Origin: Candidatus Nitricoxidireducens bremensis
GTDB lineage: Bacteria; Pseudomonadota; Gammaproteobacteria; Burkholderiales; Rhodocyclaceae
Assembly: GCA_030247725.1 (NCBI GenBank)
Contig: JAOTRT010000006.1
Location: 1 to 64,000, forward strand
DNA: 64,000 nucleotides
Direction: 5' to 3'
Notes under the pieces: generated by a model
Databases searched by the model: none
What the model saw: only the letters and a program-made list of their open reading frames with translations
What the model was told of the DNA's origin: nothing
Position numbers and translations under genes: made by a program
Part shown: positions 62,401-64,000 of the stretch, in pieces
Position numbering within the stretch: position 1 is the stretch's first letter
Layout of the letters: each line of letters starts with the position of its first letter

Positions 62401-63987
62401 GGTGATAGAGAAGAGCCATGATTTAACGCCCGAAGCCTGGGCCTGCCAGGTTTGCCCGCCGTCGCGTGTGGCGAGGATGGTGCCGTTGTCGCCTACCGTC
62501 CAGCCGCGTAGGCCATCAGCGAGAAAGGTGATGGAGATTAGCGGTGACTTGATGCCCGAAGCCTGGGCTTGCCAAGTTCGCCCACCATCGCGTGTGGCGA
62601 GGATGGCGCCGTTGTTGCCTACTGCCCAGCCGCGCAGGCCATCGGCGAGGAAGGCGATGGCGGTTAGCGGAGACTTCATGCCGGAAGCCTGGACCTGCCA
62701 GGTTTGCCCGCCATCGCGTGTGGAGAGAATGGTGCCGTTATCGCCCACTGCCCACCCGTGCAGGCCATCGGCGAGGAAGGCGATGGAGGTTAGCGGAGAC
62801 TTGATGCCTGAAGCCTGGACCTGCCAAGTTTGCCCACCATCGCGTGTGGTGAGGATGGCGCCGTTGTTGCCTACTACCCAGCCGCGCAGGCCATCGGCGA
62901 GAAAGGCGATGGAGGTCAGCGGAGACTTGATGCCCGAAGCCTGGACCTGCCAGGTTTGCCCGCTGTTGTGCGTGGATAGGATGGTGCCGTCGTCGCCCAC
63001 TGCCCAGCCGCGCAGGCCATCGGCGAGGAAGGCGATAGAGGTCAGCGGAGATTTGAGGCCCGAAGCCTGGGCCTGCCAGGTTTGCCCGCCATCGCGTGTG
63101 GCGAGGATGGTGCTGTTTTCGCCCACTGCCCAGCCGCGCAGGCCATCGGCGAGGAAGGCGATGGAGAAGAGCCATGACTTGACGCCCGAAGCCTGGGCCT
63201 GCCAAGTTTGCCCGCCATCGCGTGTAGCGAGGATGGTGCCGTTGTCGCCCACTGCCCAGCCGCGTAGGCCGTCGGTGAGGAAGACGATGGAATTGACAGA
63301 AGACTTGATGCCAGAAGTCTGAACCTGCCAAGTTTGCCCGCCATCGCGTGTGGCGAGGATGGTGCCGTTGTCGCCCACCGCCCAGCCGCGCAGGCCATCG
63401 GCGAGGAAGACAATGGAGGTTAGTGGAGAGTTGATGCCTGAAGCCTGGACCTGCCAAGTTTGTCCACCATCGCGTGTGGCGAGGATGGTACCGTCGTCGC
63501 CCGTTGTCCAGCCGCGCAGGCCGTCGGTGAGGAAGGCGATGGAGCGAAGCCAGGACTTGACGCCCGAAGCTTGGGTTTGCCAGGTTTGTCCACCATTGCG
63601 TGTGCTGAGGATGGCGCCGTTGTCGCCCACGGCCCAGCCGCGCAAGCCTTCCGTATGGAAGTGTACCGCGCGGAGCGATGCGTTGATTCGAGGGACCGCC
63701 TGCCGGTTGAAGCGGTTGAACTCATAGGGCGATAGCCACCATTCCTTCGAGAACACTGCTGGCGGCGGAGAGTATTGATCGCCCTGTGGCACTTGCCGTG
63801 ATGCGATTTCGTTTAAGACGAGCAGAAAAGTCGCGGCGATAAGCAGCACGACAAGAACGAACTGGCGCGTGGCGCCTAGCGTGAACCGGGATGGGGATAT
63901 GCTCCCCGCTCCGGTGTTCTCCGAAGCTGACGCTTCCTGTGCGACGGTGCCATATCTACCGGGATCGCCGGACTCTCTGCTTGCCAT
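59467..63987 (-). CDS. Membrane KAP-family P-loop NTPase with beta-propeller repeats
   Basis: 1506 residues from the ATG at 63987 (a TTG at 63996 and starts beyond the window edge are possible). A short cytoplasmic N-terminus and helix (FVLVVLLIAATFLLVLN) precede fourteen 42-residue Ycf48/BNR-like repeats (about 105-692, consensus GLRGWAVGDNGTILATRDGGQTWQ). A second helix (FVLSCVLMLLASIGLMFG) leads into a KAP NTPase with Walker A WGRGKSSM (about 775-782), two further helices inside the domain, and Walker B FIDDLDRC (DDLD about 1006-1009). More helices follow near 1130 and 1320. The repeats should lie in the periplasm and the NTPase in the cytoplasm. GC is lower than in the flanking genes. Defence or signalling is possible, unproven. 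Confidence 0.85.
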   Translation of the reverse strand: MASRESGDPGRYGTVAQEASASENTGAGSISPSRFTLGATRQFVLVVLLIAATFLLVLNEIASRQVPQGDQYSPPPAVFSKEWWLSPYEFNRFNRQAVPRINASLRAVHFHTEGLRGWAVGDNGAILSTRNGGQTWQTQASGVKSWLRSIAFLTDGLRGWTTGDDGTILATRDGGQTWQVQASGINSPLTSIVFLADGLRGWAVGDNGTILATRDGGQTWQVQTSGIKSSVNSIVFLTDGLRGWAVGDNGTILATRDGGQTWQAQASGVKSWLFSIAFLADGLRGWAVGENSTILATRDGGQTWQAQASGLKSPLTSIAFLADGLRGWAVGDDGTILSTHNSGQTWQVQASGIKSPLTSIAFLADGLRGWVVGNNGAILTTRDGGQTWQVQASGIKSPLTSIAFLADGLHGWAVGDNGTILSTRDGGQTWQVQASGMKSPLTAIAFLADGLRGWAVGNNGAILATRDGGRTWQAQASGIKSPLISITFLADGLRGWTVGDNGTILATRDGGQTWQAQASGVKSWLFSITFLADGLRGWAVGDDGTILATRDGGQTWQTQASGIKSLLTSITFLASGLRGWVAGNNGTILTTRDGGQTWQAQASGVKSWLFSIAFLADGLRGWAVGENSTILATRDGGQTWQTQASGIKSPLTSIALLADGLRGWAVGDDGTILSTHDSGQTWLVQGQYRRYPAPWFVLSCVLMLLASIGLMFGRLKNPAIQELKNRILGAAVDDNPITDVERDRLGFTPVVDALVAFMRHEKTRPPVTFAVTAQWGRGKSSMMQMLHTRLQDQGVPTVWFNAWHHQQEPVLLAPLLETIARQAMPPWWSAHGFNVRFELLLRRFVAKPWLGLGPLVMFLALLLWLVGTVFAAFTPFEAGHPHPSVKLWAATVDWIVSMLMAAPGADALVAGNFGLVATKILGAFVQQPLAAWPAVLFIYVAVSLWLLVFHFLRPFPASPSTLLASIGNKFNLKQAEEQTGFRQRFRQHFHEFCEATQPYTLTIFIDDLDRCEAKKCAEMLEAVNYLADAGKCFVVLGIAKEIVEAQLGEAFKDIAVTHAAFASLANHRESETNDKERKAIQDRKDYARDYLRKLIQIEIPVPRPSKEGFAKLLTQSDIETAGWNITWGQWMRFTRLAFAAVGFCCLIWLIVWSISQIKLWNDIKQTEFKLRIETLQQQLKDTQRRADDIAVYSAWLSFSENDKTSRATDTTLDGAHAKARLAQIQNLQKQIAYGLDELRPHAANGRNQPFTEKLGATIVLLDQAEETRKTDQRWSKLKGPTTKPGKAVATSATAPLVRADAPPNAEKDGPVILQPEPQPDWPYNVGLALVVIIGLFFLWRSKDTYRIEESNDYREALKKWQRVATARPDMRNPREAKRYLNLSRYLTLRINAEKYAWPTPVKTWVGKKLRRLATTQEVSETSEDTIVALTALYLARPRSLVSDGEIAHYMLLPLDALFGKEGDDATVADAIADALDPKTAVGISEHELAAFLGAVGDLAIVNDQVR
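61912..63675 (-). repeat. Fourteen 126-bp tandem coding repeats
   Basis: Fourteen consecutive 42-codon units, each with GLRGW, GDDG/GDNG-TIL and GGQTW, read on the minus strand from 63675 to 61912. Some units are almost identical in DNA and share alternating endings (VKSW or IKSP), implying past duplication of unit blocks. These are beta-propeller blade repeats, not a CRISPR array. Confidence 0.9.
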
Positions 63988-64000
63988 ACGCTTCAATAGA

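Noticed and set aside
61964..63322. Long plus-strand open frame of 452 codons opposite the KAP gene
   Set aside because: It is an antisense shadow of the repeats: the minus frame has recognisable blades and a P-loop, the plus frame only low-complexity Arg/Pro-rich repeats.
61912..63675. Regular 126-bp repeats that could suggest a CRISPR array or minisatellite
   Set aside because: The period equals 42 codons, the frame is open throughout, and each unit encodes a conserved beta-propeller blade. There are no unique spacers.

Overview
The window reads as a chromosome segment of a high-GC betaproteobacterium, most likely a member of the Rhodocyclales. Clues are the gene content (an Rnk/GreB pair, small DUF465- and DUF3567-like proteins, NikMQO-KL nickel uptake, H2-sensing hydrogenase parts), many sensory and c-di-GMP proteins, and dense operons joined by ATGA overlaps. 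The lineage is an inference from content; no rRNA, tRNA or CRISPR array was seen.

Layout. 1-7105: the 3' end of a repeat-rich surface protein, then a HlyD-like adaptor and an M50 peptidase/HlyD fusion that probably export it. 7136-13812: a LysR regulator, Rnk, a heme-binding GGDEF-EAL protein, an NfeD/slipin pair and small unknown genes. 14141-18905: a PhnD-like binding protein with its own histidine kinase, then NikR and a HupT-like kinase. 18906-20678: a lower-GC, scarred stretch with an orphan BrnA antitoxin beside a toxin remnant, a HEPN-like protein, a transposase fragment and two copies of a palindromic element. 20679-25992: a six-gene nickel ECF transporter operon (nikK-nikL-OM protein-nikM-nikQ-nikO) with a candidate NikR site, and a divergent HupK-like hydrogenase assembly gene. 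25994-31053: an MFS transporter and a very large BTAD/AAA regulator. 31145-37980: a putative H2-sensing [NiFe] hydrogenase (small and large subunits), a maturation protease, a hybrid histidine kinase with HPt domain and an HD-GYP response regulator.

37990-43042 (minus strand) is an ABC exporter operon with two permeases, an adaptor and an alpha/beta hydrolase. 43232-48746 holds a TonB-dependent receptor convergent with an operon of a thiamine-diphosphate enzyme and two tandem citrate-synthase-fold proteins that appear to have lost their catalytic residues. 49097-52007 is a second binding protein/histidine kinase pair. 52049-59411 holds MetY, two small conserved proteins, a Ser/Thr kinase-HDOD-GAF fusion, a membrane GGDEF protein, an OFA-like MFS transporter and GreB. 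59467-63987 is a lower-GC gene for a membrane KAP NTPase carrying fourteen 42-residue beta-propeller repeats.

The main biological thread is nickel and hydrogen feeding a signalling circuit. Nickel is imported by NikKLMQO under NikR. It is inserted into the sensory hydrogenase, with HupK-like and protease helpers. The hydrogenase sits in one operon with a phosphorelay ending in a predicted c-di-GMP phosphodiesterase. With the surface adhesin and two other c-di-GMP enzymes here, H2 may influence surface attachment; that last link is inference. No energy-conserving hydrogenase is visible in the window.
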